Assembly: GCA_028682925.1 (NCBI GenBank)
Contig: JAJRAG010000094.1
Location: 1 to 5,003 of the forward strand
Direction of reading: 5' to 3'
DNA: 5,003 bases
DNA from: Methanomassiliicoccales archaeon
GTDB lineage: Archaea; Thermoplasmatota; Thermoplasmata; Methanomassiliicoccales; JACIVX01
Position numbers and translations under genes: made by a program. Below are positions 1 through 5,003 of the stretch, one piece after another; position 1 is the stretch's first letter, and the number at the start of each line of letters is the position of its first letter. The notes beneath the pieces were generated by a model. The model saw only the letters and a program-made list of their open reading frames with translations. It was not told where the DNA came from and searched no databases.

Positions 1-425
1 GCAATGAAATCTGGCTTCAACATTGCGCAAGCTTCAGCGGTTTCGGTTGAGTCGACACAAACCACGGTCTGGAGGCCCACGGATCGGCACAGACTCACAG
101 CGATCGAAATCTCTGATATCTTCATTTTGTGCTCCGAATGATTGAGGAGGGTGCCGGCAGCACCAGCGGCCCTTGCCGCTTCCGGCGTCGTCCAGCCAGT
201 CCAGGATCCTGGCCTCATGGGATCTGTGTGCTGAGCAAGAACCGGAATGTCCACTGAAGACGCCACTCTCGAAAGCTCCACAATTGGCGGACACGCCGCA
301 ATGCACACCCCCGATTCTCTGGAAACTTCTTCGCATAATCTCGCCAGGGCAAGAGCCCTTTGACCTTCCACCTCAGGATACGATTTGAAGTTGACGATCA
401 CGACCGGGGTGGAGATCTTACTCAA
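1..425 (-). CDS. tpiA: Triosephosphate isomerase, archaeal type (3' end beyond window edge)
   Basis: This enzyme interconverts glyceraldehyde-3-phosphate and dihydroxyacetone phosphate in the cytoplasm, for glycolysis and gluconeogenesis. The visible 141 residues show the first strand VIVNFKS with substrate-binding Asn12 and catalytic Lys14, then LAQHTDP (63-69), the archaeal-type GSWTGWTTPE (73-82), and GTLLNHSEHK (91-100) carrying the electrophilic His96. A strand with CVD follows at 123-125. Archaeal members are about 220-230 residues, so the catalytic Glu and the phosphate-binding loop lie past the left edge. I chose TTG at 425 as the start because it puts Asn12/Lys14 at the usual distance from the N-terminus and makes a tight 8-base overlap with the stop of the upstream gene. 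A purine-rich AAGGATGGAAG precedes it. An in-frame GTG at 443 would add six residues and cannot be excluded; an in-frame stop lies just upstream of that. The gene is probably co-transcribed and translationally coupled with the aldolase/phosphatase that consumes its product. Confidence 0.93.
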   Translation of the reverse strand, partial: MSKISTPVVIVNFKSYPEVEGQRALALARLCEEVSRESGVCIAACPPIVELSRVASSVDIPVLAQHTDPMRPGSWTGWTTPEAARAAGAAGTLLNHSEHKMKISEISIAVSLCRSVGLQTVVCVDSTETAEACAMLKPDFI

Positions 426-1560
426 TGTCTTCCATCCTTTCACGGAGCTTCTTCAAGACTGCCGGTCTCGTCGTGTACTCCATTTCTTCCGGAGATAGTA
501 TGGCAGGCATAAAGGGACCATGACCTCTGATGTACACGTTTACCTTCGCGGACCTCCTCCTTGCTTCGTCCCAGACGCTCCCAGCAAAGTAATCTATTGG
601 TCGATGCACACCTGATGGAGAACCGGGATCCTCCAGGCCCTGGAATTTCCCGTGGCTGATCTGGAATCCTAGGCACACAATTCGGGGCGGGCCGTCGAAA
701 TAGGATGGATCGGAATCATCCACCGAGCACGGGTAGAAGGCACCATGGTGGGACCCTCGCATCCATCCCGCAACAAGCTGGGGGAACATGAAGGGTTGAA
801 GGACCTCGCCGACTGCTGGAAATCCGCTCTGGCACCTTACAATCATGACGGGATCGTCTTTTCCGACATACTTTCCTGCCAGAATGTTCAACTTCTCTGT
901 GCTGACGACAGCTGCCTGTCCAAGGTCGTCGTTCTTGCTGAATACTCTCTTTATCGCATATCTTGTCGTATCGCCCAATAGGCTGAGTATGTCGTAGGTC
1001 TCTTCCGGAGCAGACATTGTTGTCCTTTTTGAATCGCAGACATCGACTATCTCGAACTTGAAGCCCTCGTGAGCCCTAGGGTCAATGACCAATCCCGTTG
1101 TAGTAAATGGGTCCATGAAGATTCGAGACAGTGGAAGCGAGAACGATGAAGGCTCGGTCTTGTCGGCCATAAAGAATAGGACCGGTTCTGAGCTCCTTTC
1201 CTTAAACTCTATCTCTGCGGCACCTGGACCTGCGCCCCTGACGTTCCCACTGAACGCATCAGTGAGTATGTCCTGACCGGCAGCATAAAGCTTCATCTCC
1301 TTGGCGATTTTTGTCGCAGCCATGAATGCTTCCCAAGCGAGTCCATGAACGTCTTTGTTGTTCTCGCCACGACTGTGCGTCATATACAGGTTAACGTCGT
1401 CTCCGACCCTCGTGACGTAGAAGTCCAAGATTGTGCCACTCCTGGCACCGTCCCTTAGAACTTCCTCACACTTTGCAAGCATTCGCGGATGAGGGCGAGA
1501 GTGTCCAGCAACCGATCCGACATCAGCTTTGATTACAGAAACAGTCACTCTTTCTGACAT
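418..1560 (-). CDS. fbp: Fructose-1,6-bisphosphate aldolase/phosphatase (type V FBPase)
   Basis: This bifunctional gluconeogenic enzyme condenses dihydroxyacetone phosphate with glyceraldehyde-3-phosphate and then hydrolyses the resulting fructose-1,6-bisphosphate to fructose-6-phosphate, using Mg2+ in one remodelling active site. The 380-residue product is colinear with the archaeal family (about 365-385). VIKADVGSVAGH gives metal ligands Asp13 and His20, and VGDD gives Asp54/Asp55. YAAGQD lies at 92-97, SGNVRGAGPG at 104-113 and MADKTEP at 131-137. AGKYVGKDDP (228-237) holds the Schiff-base Lys234 with Asp235/236, GWMRGSHHG lies further on, and the C-terminal EMEYTT at 359-364 supplies late-acting acid/tyrosine residues. 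All key residues look intact. The frame stays open upstream to an ATG at 1677, but the extra 39 residues have no family counterpart and span the TATA box at 1602-1609, so the ATG at 1560 is preferred. It heads a two-gene unit with triosephosphate isomerase, whose start overlaps this stop by 8 bases. Confidence 0.97.
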   Translation of the reverse strand: MSERVTVSVIKADVGSVAGHSRPHPRMLAKCEEVLRDGARSGTILDFYVTRVGDDVNLYMTHSRGENNKDVHGLAWEAFMAATKIAKEMKLYAAGQDILTDAFSGNVRGAGPGAAEIEFKERSSEPVLFFMADKTEPSSFSLPLSRIFMDPFTTTGLVIDPRAHEGFKFEIVDVCDSKRTTMSAPEETYDILSLLGDTTRYAIKRVFSKNDDLGQAAVVSTEKLNILAGKYVGKDDPVMIVRCQSGFPAVGEVLQPFMFPQLVAGWMRGSHHGAFYPCSVDDSDPSYFDGPPRIVCLGFQISHGKFQGLEDPGSPSGVHRPIDYFAGSVWDEARRRSAKVNVYIRGHGPFMPAILSPEEMEYTTRPAVLKKLRERMEDIE

Positions 1561-1601
1561 GAATTTCCCCAATCCTGAACAGTCTGTAAATGCAAGTATC
1601 C

Positions 1602-1609
1602 ATATAAAA
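1602..1609 (-). promoter_or_regulatory. TATA box for fbp-tpi
   Basis: On the minus strand the bases read TTTTATAT, a good match to the archaeal TATA element. It ends 41 bases before the fbp ATG at 1560. With the usual 22-27 base spacing, transcription would begin near 1580, leaving a leader of about 20 bases. No strong Shine-Dalgarno sequence is visible; the closest is GGATTGGGG just before the start. The position supports the shorter fbp start and an fbp promoter independent of the ferredoxin gene upstream. Confidence 0.65.
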
Positions 1610-1741
1610 CATTTGACGCGGGCACATTCATCCAGAACGACGGAGCGAGCGTATTCCGATTCTTGCTCAGAGGACAAATGATTAGACAGTGCCGTGCTGT
1701 CCTAGTCACTGCACCAAGTGGTTCTGTTTTCCGCAGTAGAC

Positions 1742-1758
1742 TAGATCGAAAAGATCTA
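1742..1758 (-). other. Inverted repeat downstream of the ferredoxin gene
   Basis: A perfect 6-base stem (TAGATC / GATCTA) flanks a 5-base loop, 27 bases past the ferredoxin stop. On the minus strand the loop reads TTTTC. An alternative outer pairing of GTAGA (1736-1740) with TCTAC (1755-1759) also exists. The hairpin could mark or protect the 3' end of the ferredoxin transcript, but it is short and lacks the trailing T-run expected of archaeal termination, so the role is uncertain. A second weak 5-base hairpin (GACAG / CTGTC) lies at 1685-1701. Confidence 0.3.
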
Positions 1759-1785
1759 CGGTTTGCTCGGCCACAAGGATTCCGC

Positions 1786-2016
1786 TCAATCCTCTAGTAT
1801 CGCTATCGCGCTTACGGGGCAAGCGTCGGCCGCCTTTTCTGCGCAACCTCTCAAGTTCTCAGGTATCTTACCTTGTCCTGGTTCTCCTTCTCTGAATTCC
1901 ATTTTGACATCGGAGATGCCCGATTCGCCCTCCATGAAAACCTCTGGGCATTCATCATTATAGCATAAGCCGCATCCAGTACACTCCTCTCTATCTATGT
2001 CGACCTTTGGAGACAT
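1786..2016 (-). CDS. Single-cluster [4Fe-4S] ferredoxin
   Basis: This is a small (76 residue) acidic, soluble electron carrier of the one-cluster ferredoxin family. Cluster ligands are Cys12, Cys15 and Cys18 in CTGCGLC and the remote Cys66 in ACPVSAI. Because all four positions are cysteine, a [4Fe-4S] centre is expected, rather than a [3Fe-4S] centre or the Asp-ligated cluster of Pyrococcus furiosus ferredoxin. Two further cysteines, Cys23 and Cys58, sit where some thermophile ferredoxins carry a structural disulfide. The segment from 28 to 54 is longer and richer in Glu/Gly than in minimal members. The ATG at 2016 gives the standard short N-terminus before the first strand; GCGGGA lies 5-10 bases upstream. 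An A/T-rich AAATAAGA (2048-2041, minus strand) could be a weak TATA element. Redox partners cannot be told from the window. The gene runs the same way as fbp but is separated by 225 bases containing fbp's own promoter, so it is likely a single-gene unit. Confidence 0.93.
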   Translation of the reverse strand: MSPKVDIDREECTGCGLCYNDECPEVFMEGESGISDVKMEFREGEPGQGKIPENLRGCAEKAADACPVSAIAILED

Positions 2017-2166
2017 AAGTCCCGCTATCGAGCAATTCCATCTTATTTCTTTCGGTAACTAACGGCTAACATACAGAAATGGAACTTGGAAATCGATGTG
2101 ACTAATGGTATCATCTGCGAAATGAATTCCTAGCAGGTCGGATGTCAAGTCCAATATCACCATGAC

Positions 2167-2173
2167 TTAAATA
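2167..2173 (+). promoter_or_regulatory. TATA box for aspS
   Basis: TTAAATA lies 33 bases before the aspS ATG, within the otherwise featureless 190-base divergent region between the ferredoxin and aspS. Typical archaeal spacing predicts initiation near 2195, giving a leader of about 10 bases. GGTG at 2198-2201 can pair with the 16S rRNA 3' end and is well spaced from the ATG at 2207. Confidence 0.6.
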
Positions 2174-2206
2174 CGTACTCTGTCAATTCTGGACGATGGT
2201 GCGTGA

Positions 2207-3526
2207 ATGAGTGAGAACATCCCGATGCGAAATTCCCTTACAGTCTCCAAAGAAGATTACGAAAGAGAGGTCACCGTCCAGGGTTGGGTGCAGGATGTCA
2301 GGAATCTTGGGGGGATTTCCTTCGTAATACTGCGAGATCCTCATGGAATCCTGCAAATCGCCGTTCCAAAGAAGAAAGTGCCCCTGGAAGTTTTCGAGAT
2401 ACTGACTTCCATTCCTAGAGAATCTGTGATTGGGATCTCGGGGGTCGTGAAGGAAAGCAAGCAAGCGAAGATGGGGTTTGAGATCTTGCCAAATGCCGTG
2501 GAGGTCCTTGGCAGAGCGGCCTCTCCTCTTCCATTGGGCGTAGTCGACAAGGTAGGGGTGGAAGTTGAGACGAGATTCAACAATCGATTCATGGACTTGA
2601 GGAAACCCGAGGTAAGAGCAATTTTCGAGACCAAATCCCTCGTTCTGGATCTGATCGGTAGATACCTGGGGGAGAAAGGTTTTGTAGAAGTCTTCACTCC
2701 GAAAATAGTAGCATCTGGAGCTGAAGGGGGAGCTTCATTGTTCGAGGTCAAGTATTTCGACAAATTGGCTTACTTGGCTCAGAGTCCCCAGTTGTACAAG
2801 CAGATGCTGATGTCAACCGGTCTCGATAGAGTTTACGAGGTTGGTCCTGCATTCAGGGCCGAGCCATCCGACACAGTCAGGCATGTGTCTGAGTTCATCA
2901 GCTTCGACGGAGAGATGGCATTTATTTCCTCACAACGAGACGTCATGGACGTGATTGAGGGATGCATGCTCCACGCCATCAAAGGTGTCCTGCAAAATGG
3001 AACAAAGCAGCTTGAGACTCTAGGCAGACATATTGACCTTCCGAAGACCCCTTTTCCTATCTTGACGTATTCCAGTGTTGTCGAAGTGCTTGCCTCCGAG
3101 GGCAGACAGATTAGCGAAGGGGAGGACCTGGGCACCGAGGACGAGAGAACTCTCGGAGAAGTAATGAAATCGAAGGGATACGACATGTATTGGATAGTAG
3201 AATATCCCGAGGGTTCCAAACCTTTCTACATCATGGAGAAGGAAGGCACTCCTTTCTCGCATTCCTTTGACCTAGACTACTTGGGACAGGAGATCGCATC
3301 GGGTGGCCAGAGAGAACATCGATACGACTCGCTTGTTCGAAGAATGGAGAAGAAAGGTCTTGAGATATCTTCCTTCAAATTCTACCTGGACGCATTCGCC
3401 TATGGCATGCCTCCGCATGGGGGGTGGGGGCTCGGGGTCGAGCGTCTTGTCCAAAAGATGCTGGGTCTTCCAAACATACGAGAAGCGATACTGTTCCCTC
3501 GCGACAGAAATAGGCTGACCCCTTGA
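2207..3526 (+). CDS. aspS: Aspartyl-tRNA synthetase, archaeal/eukaryal type
   Basis: This class IIb synthetase attaches aspartate to tRNA in the cytoplasm; some archaeal members also charge tRNA-Asn. The 439 residues match the archaeal length (about 430-440) and lack the bacterial GAD insertion. An N-terminal OB-fold anticodon-binding domain occupies about 20-105 (VQGWVQDVRNLGG, LRDPHGILQI, AKMGFEILP). The catalytic domain follows: motif 1 around FVEVFTPKIVASGAEGG (159-175); LAQSPQLYKQ (190-199); motif 2 from LDRVYEVGPAFRAE to FDGEM (206-237), with Arg217 and Glu219; GGQREHRYD; and motif 3 GGWGLGVERLVQKML (405-419), with Arg413. The C-terminus ILFPRDRNRLTP is typical of the family. Two starts compete, ATG 2207 and ATG 2225 (Met7). 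The first is favoured by GGTG upstream and spacing from the TATA box, the second by the N-terminal lengths of relatives. Position 29 is Gln where relatives usually have Trp or His (see findings). The membrane-protein gene follows on the same strand after 86 bases. Confidence 0.97.
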   Translation: MSENIPMRNSLTVSKEDYEREVTVQGWVQDVRNLGGISFVILRDPHGILQIAVPKKKVPLEVFEILTSIPRESVIGISGVVKESKQAKMGFEILPNAVEVLGRAASPLPLGVVDKVGVEVETRFNNRFMDLRKPEVRAIFETKSLVLDLIGRYLGEKGFVEVFTPKIVASGAEGGASLFEVKYFDKLAYLAQSPQLYKQMLMSTGLDRVYEVGPAFRAEPSDTVRHVSEFISFDGEMAFISSQRDVMDVIEGCMLHAIKGVLQNGTKQLETLGRHIDLPKTPFPILTYSSVVEVLASEGRQISEGEDLGTEDERTLGEVMKSKGYDMYWIVEYPEGSKPFYIMEKEGTPFSHSFDLDYLGQEIASGGQREHRYDSLVRRMEKKGLEISSFKFYLDAFAYGMPPHGGWGLGVERLVQKMLGLPNIREAILFPRDRNRLTP

Positions 3527-3612
3527 CATTATCTCAAGAGTCGGTTGGATGTTCATGGACCGTCCCGTCACGATTCCGAGTACACTGATCGCAGCAAACG
3601 AGTCGAAGAGGT

Positions 3613-4878
3613 GTGCCATGCCGTGCCATAGGGGGACTACTGATTAAGAGACCTCCTTTCGTAGGATTGAAAAAATGGCTCAAGGGCTCAGAGGCCAGAT
3701 TGAGAAGTATACCACCCAAGAGAAGGGCGCTCACGATCTTATTGATAGGAATTGTCTTTCTGGGATCACTCATCATCTTGGACCGAATGGCGATAAGACC
3801 GTATCTCGACGATGCTTTGGGTCCGACACCGGATGTGCCATACTATAGGGACAGAACGGAAACGGTGCTGCACGGAGGCTGGCTGTATAGAGATATCTAC
3901 TGCGAGTCCCCCCCACTGATCGTGTACTTCATGTTGCCTCCAGAGTTGTTGGGGGGGCAGGATTGGATGTATGAGATGTACTTCTCGGCCTTCACGATCT
4001 TGACGGCCATCGTTCTATACCTCGGTCTGAGAAAATGGGACGACTTCAACGCATTCATAGTCGGAATCCTCTTCATATTCTTGCCCTATGGGACGATAGA
4101 GTCGACTTTTGGAGTCCAGGACGAATCCATCGTGGTGCTTCTTTTCATTGTCCCATTGCTACTTGCCATCCACGATCGATTCAGAGTCTCGGCGTTGGCC
4201 ATAGCGGTGGGTTTCTGGACAAAGATTTTCAATCTCCTTTTCTACCCGATACTCCTGATGAAAACGAAATCATGGAGAGAAAGGTCGATCCATCTTGGGA
4301 TAATAGCTGTGGTCTCAGCAATAGTCGTCGCACCTTTCTTGATAGTCGTACCGACGGAGTTCATCTCTTTCCCCAGTTACTACTTCCTTGGTGGGGGATC
4401 CGGACCAACAGGCGGCATAAGCATATGGGATTTCCTTTCTATGGGCGGTTTGAGAATTCCAGGAATCGTCCTTCTTTTGATGACGGCGATCTCCTTCCTA
4501 CTGGCTATATGGTACGCTCATAAGAAACGATTGGGCTTCTGGGAGGGGACACTGGTCGTCCTCATCGCAGTTCTAATCTTCTATCCTAGGACAGCGATGG
4601 GCTACTTCATATTGCCAATCACCCTGCTCCTGGCATGGGCCGTCGAGGATCTACGAATAGCGGTGCGCAGTTTCATCATCTATTTGCCATTCTTTGGCAG
4701 TCTGGCGTTCAGCAAGAACAATATTCTAGGCACTCCACCAATCGACGTGCCATGGGGATGGATTTGTGGTCTGACTCTGACTCTGATAGGCACCTATCTC
4801 CTAGTCGACACTGTAAGGATATCACTGAAGAAAACCTCGTTCATTGCCCGTAACGAAAGAAAACAAAGAGGATCATGA
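3613..4878 (+). CDS. Polytopic membrane protein, probable GT-C-type glycosyltransferase
   Basis: The 421-residue product has a basic cytoplasmic N-terminus (about 1-39) and roughly 10-11 membrane segments: about 39-57, 122-139, 146-163, 172-188, 192-213, 226-246, 281-301, 311-325, 327-344, 349-364 and 382-402. It ends in a basic tail. The large first loop (58-120) contains YLDD, PDVPYYRD and GGWLYRDIYCESPPLIVYF. An acidic, Tyr-rich loop followed by a short G-x-x-Y-x-D...PPL pattern recalls the first outer loop of GT-C glycosyltransferases (PMT/GT39, GT87 and relatives), which use polyprenyl-phosphate sugars outside the membrane. VQDES (168-172) and FWTKIFNLLFYP (201-212) also fit that fold. 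The exact family, sugar and acceptor cannot be assigned. The start is GTG at 3613, the first possible start after an in-frame TGA at 3586-3588; TTG at 3667 is an alternative. No clear promoter lies in the 86 bases after aspS, so read-through transcription is possible. C7 (3908-3914) and G7 (3951-3957) tracts interrupt the coding sequence. Confidence 0.65.
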   Translation: MPCRAIGGLLIKRPPFVGLKKWLKGSEARLRSIPPKRRALTILLIGIVFLGSLIILDRMAIRPYLDDALGPTPDVPYYRDRTETVLHGGWLYRDIYCESPPLIVYFMLPPELLGGQDWMYEMYFSAFTILTAIVLYLGLRKWDDFNAFIVGILFIFLPYGTIESTFGVQDESIVVLLFIVPLLLAIHDRFRVSALAIAVGFWTKIFNLLFYPILLMKTKSWRERSIHLGIIAVVSAIVVAPFLIVVPTEFISFPSYYFLGGGSGPTGGISIWDFLSMGGLRIPGIVLLLMTAISFLLAIWYAHKKRLGFWEGTLVVLIAVLIFYPRTAMGYFILPITLLLAWAVEDLRIAVRSFIIYLPFFGSLAFSKNNILGTPPIDVPWGWICGLTLTLIGTYLLVDTVRISLKKTSFIARNERKQRGS

Positions 4879-4885
4879 GCAGAGT

Positions 4886-4895
4886 GCATATATGC
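4886..4895 (+). promoter_or_regulatory. Palindromic TATA box upstream of the last gene
   Basis: GCATATATGC is a perfect 10-base palindrome containing a strong TATA core, placed 37 bases before the ATG at 4933 and 7 bases after the membrane-protein stop. Typical spacing predicts initiation near 4915 and a leader of about 18 bases. Its symmetry means direction is set only by flanking bases; no gene reads leftwards from it. Confidence 0.5.
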
Positions 4896-4932
4896 CCATA
4901 CGAAAGATTAATGAGCGCTGAGATTGAGTGCA

Positions 4933-5003
4933 ATGACAATGGGACAGCGGGTCGACAAGCATTTGGAGGCAGGAATGTACGACATTAGTCCGATCGATGA
5001 CAC
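4933..5003 (+). CDS. N-terminus of an unidentified protein, cut by the window edge
   Basis: An open frame of 23 codons runs from ATG 4933 to the right edge, beginning MTMGQRVDKHLEAG and continuing with YDISPIDD. I do not recognise it. It is supported mainly by the TATA box at 4886-4895 and by lying on the same strand as its upstream neighbours. A second ATG at 4939 could equally be the start, and no strong ribosome binding site precedes either. The visible part is hydrophilic, with neither signal peptide nor membrane segment. A different frame from ATG 4911 closes after 25 codons and is less likely. Confidence 0.45.
   Translation, partial: MTMGQRVDKHLEAGMYDISPIDD

Noticed and set aside
34..336. 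100-residue minus-strand ORF
   Set aside because: It lies out of frame inside the triosephosphate isomerase gene, whose frame carries conserved catalytic motifs throughout.
745..981. 78-residue plus-strand ORF
   Set aside because: It is antisense to conserved fbp sequence, with no promoter or recognisable domain.
1561..1677. Longer N-terminus for fbp from the ATG at 1677
   Set aside because: The extra 39 residues have no family counterpart and would span the likely TATA box; the ATG at 1560 fits both the family and the promoter.
2017..2206. Divergent intergenic region examined for tRNA, small RNA or small genes
   Set aside because: No cloverleaf or strong hairpin was seen, and only very short ORFs (about 23 codons at most) without support; the aspS TATA box is the only convincing element.
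3272..3619. 115-residue minus-strand ORF ending the aspS region
   Set aside because: Most of it is antisense to the conserved aspS C-terminus. Its N-terminal part in the intergenic gap looks hydrophobic but matches no family I recognise.
4911..4988. 25-codon ORF starting at ATG 4911
   Set aside because: It starts upstream of the predicted transcription start and closes quickly, whereas the frame from 4933 stays open to the edge.

Overview
The window reads as ordinary core-genome DNA from an archaeon. Four independent signs agree: a bifunctional fructose-1,6-bisphosphate aldolase/phosphatase of the archaeal (type V) kind, a short archaeal-type triosephosphate isomerase, an archaeal/eukaryal-type aspartyl-tRNA synthetase, and TATA-box-like A/T stretches about 33-42 bases before several starts instead of bacterial -35/-10 pairs. 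The exact lineage is not decided by the sequence. Moderate base composition and mixed use of ATG, GTG and TTG starts would fit a mesophilic or moderately thermophilic euryarchaeote, possibly related to Thermoplasmata, but that is a weak inference.

Layout. The left part (1-2016) is on the minus strand. Reading leftwards, a one-cluster ferredoxin (2016-1786) is followed by a 225-base gap. That gap holds a small hairpin and the TATA box of the next gene. Then comes fructose-1,6-bisphosphate aldolase/phosphatase (1560-418), whose stop overlaps the start of triosephosphate isomerase (425 to beyond the left edge). A 190-base divergent intergenic region (2017-2206) carries the promoter of the right part, which is on the plus strand. 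There aspS (2207-3526) is followed after 86 bases by a polytopic membrane protein resembling GT-C glycosyltransferases (3613-4878). A new, truncated gene of unknown function (from 4933) begins behind a palindromic TATA box.

How the genes work together. The isomerase interconverts glyceraldehyde-3-phosphate and dihydroxyacetone phosphate. The aldolase/phosphatase condenses these two and then dephosphorylates the product to fructose-6-phosphate, so the overlapping pair is a compact gluconeogenic unit. The ferredoxin is a general low-potential electron carrier with no obvious tie to its neighbours. aspS serves translation, and the membrane protein probably acts in cell-surface or lipid-linked glycosylation.

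I found no mobile element, CRISPR array, RNA gene or clearly novel system. The points most worth a second look are an unusual residue at a tRNA-discrimination position of the aspartyl-tRNA synthetase, an extra cysteine pair in the ferredoxin, and complementary C7/G7 tracts inside the membrane-protein gene.
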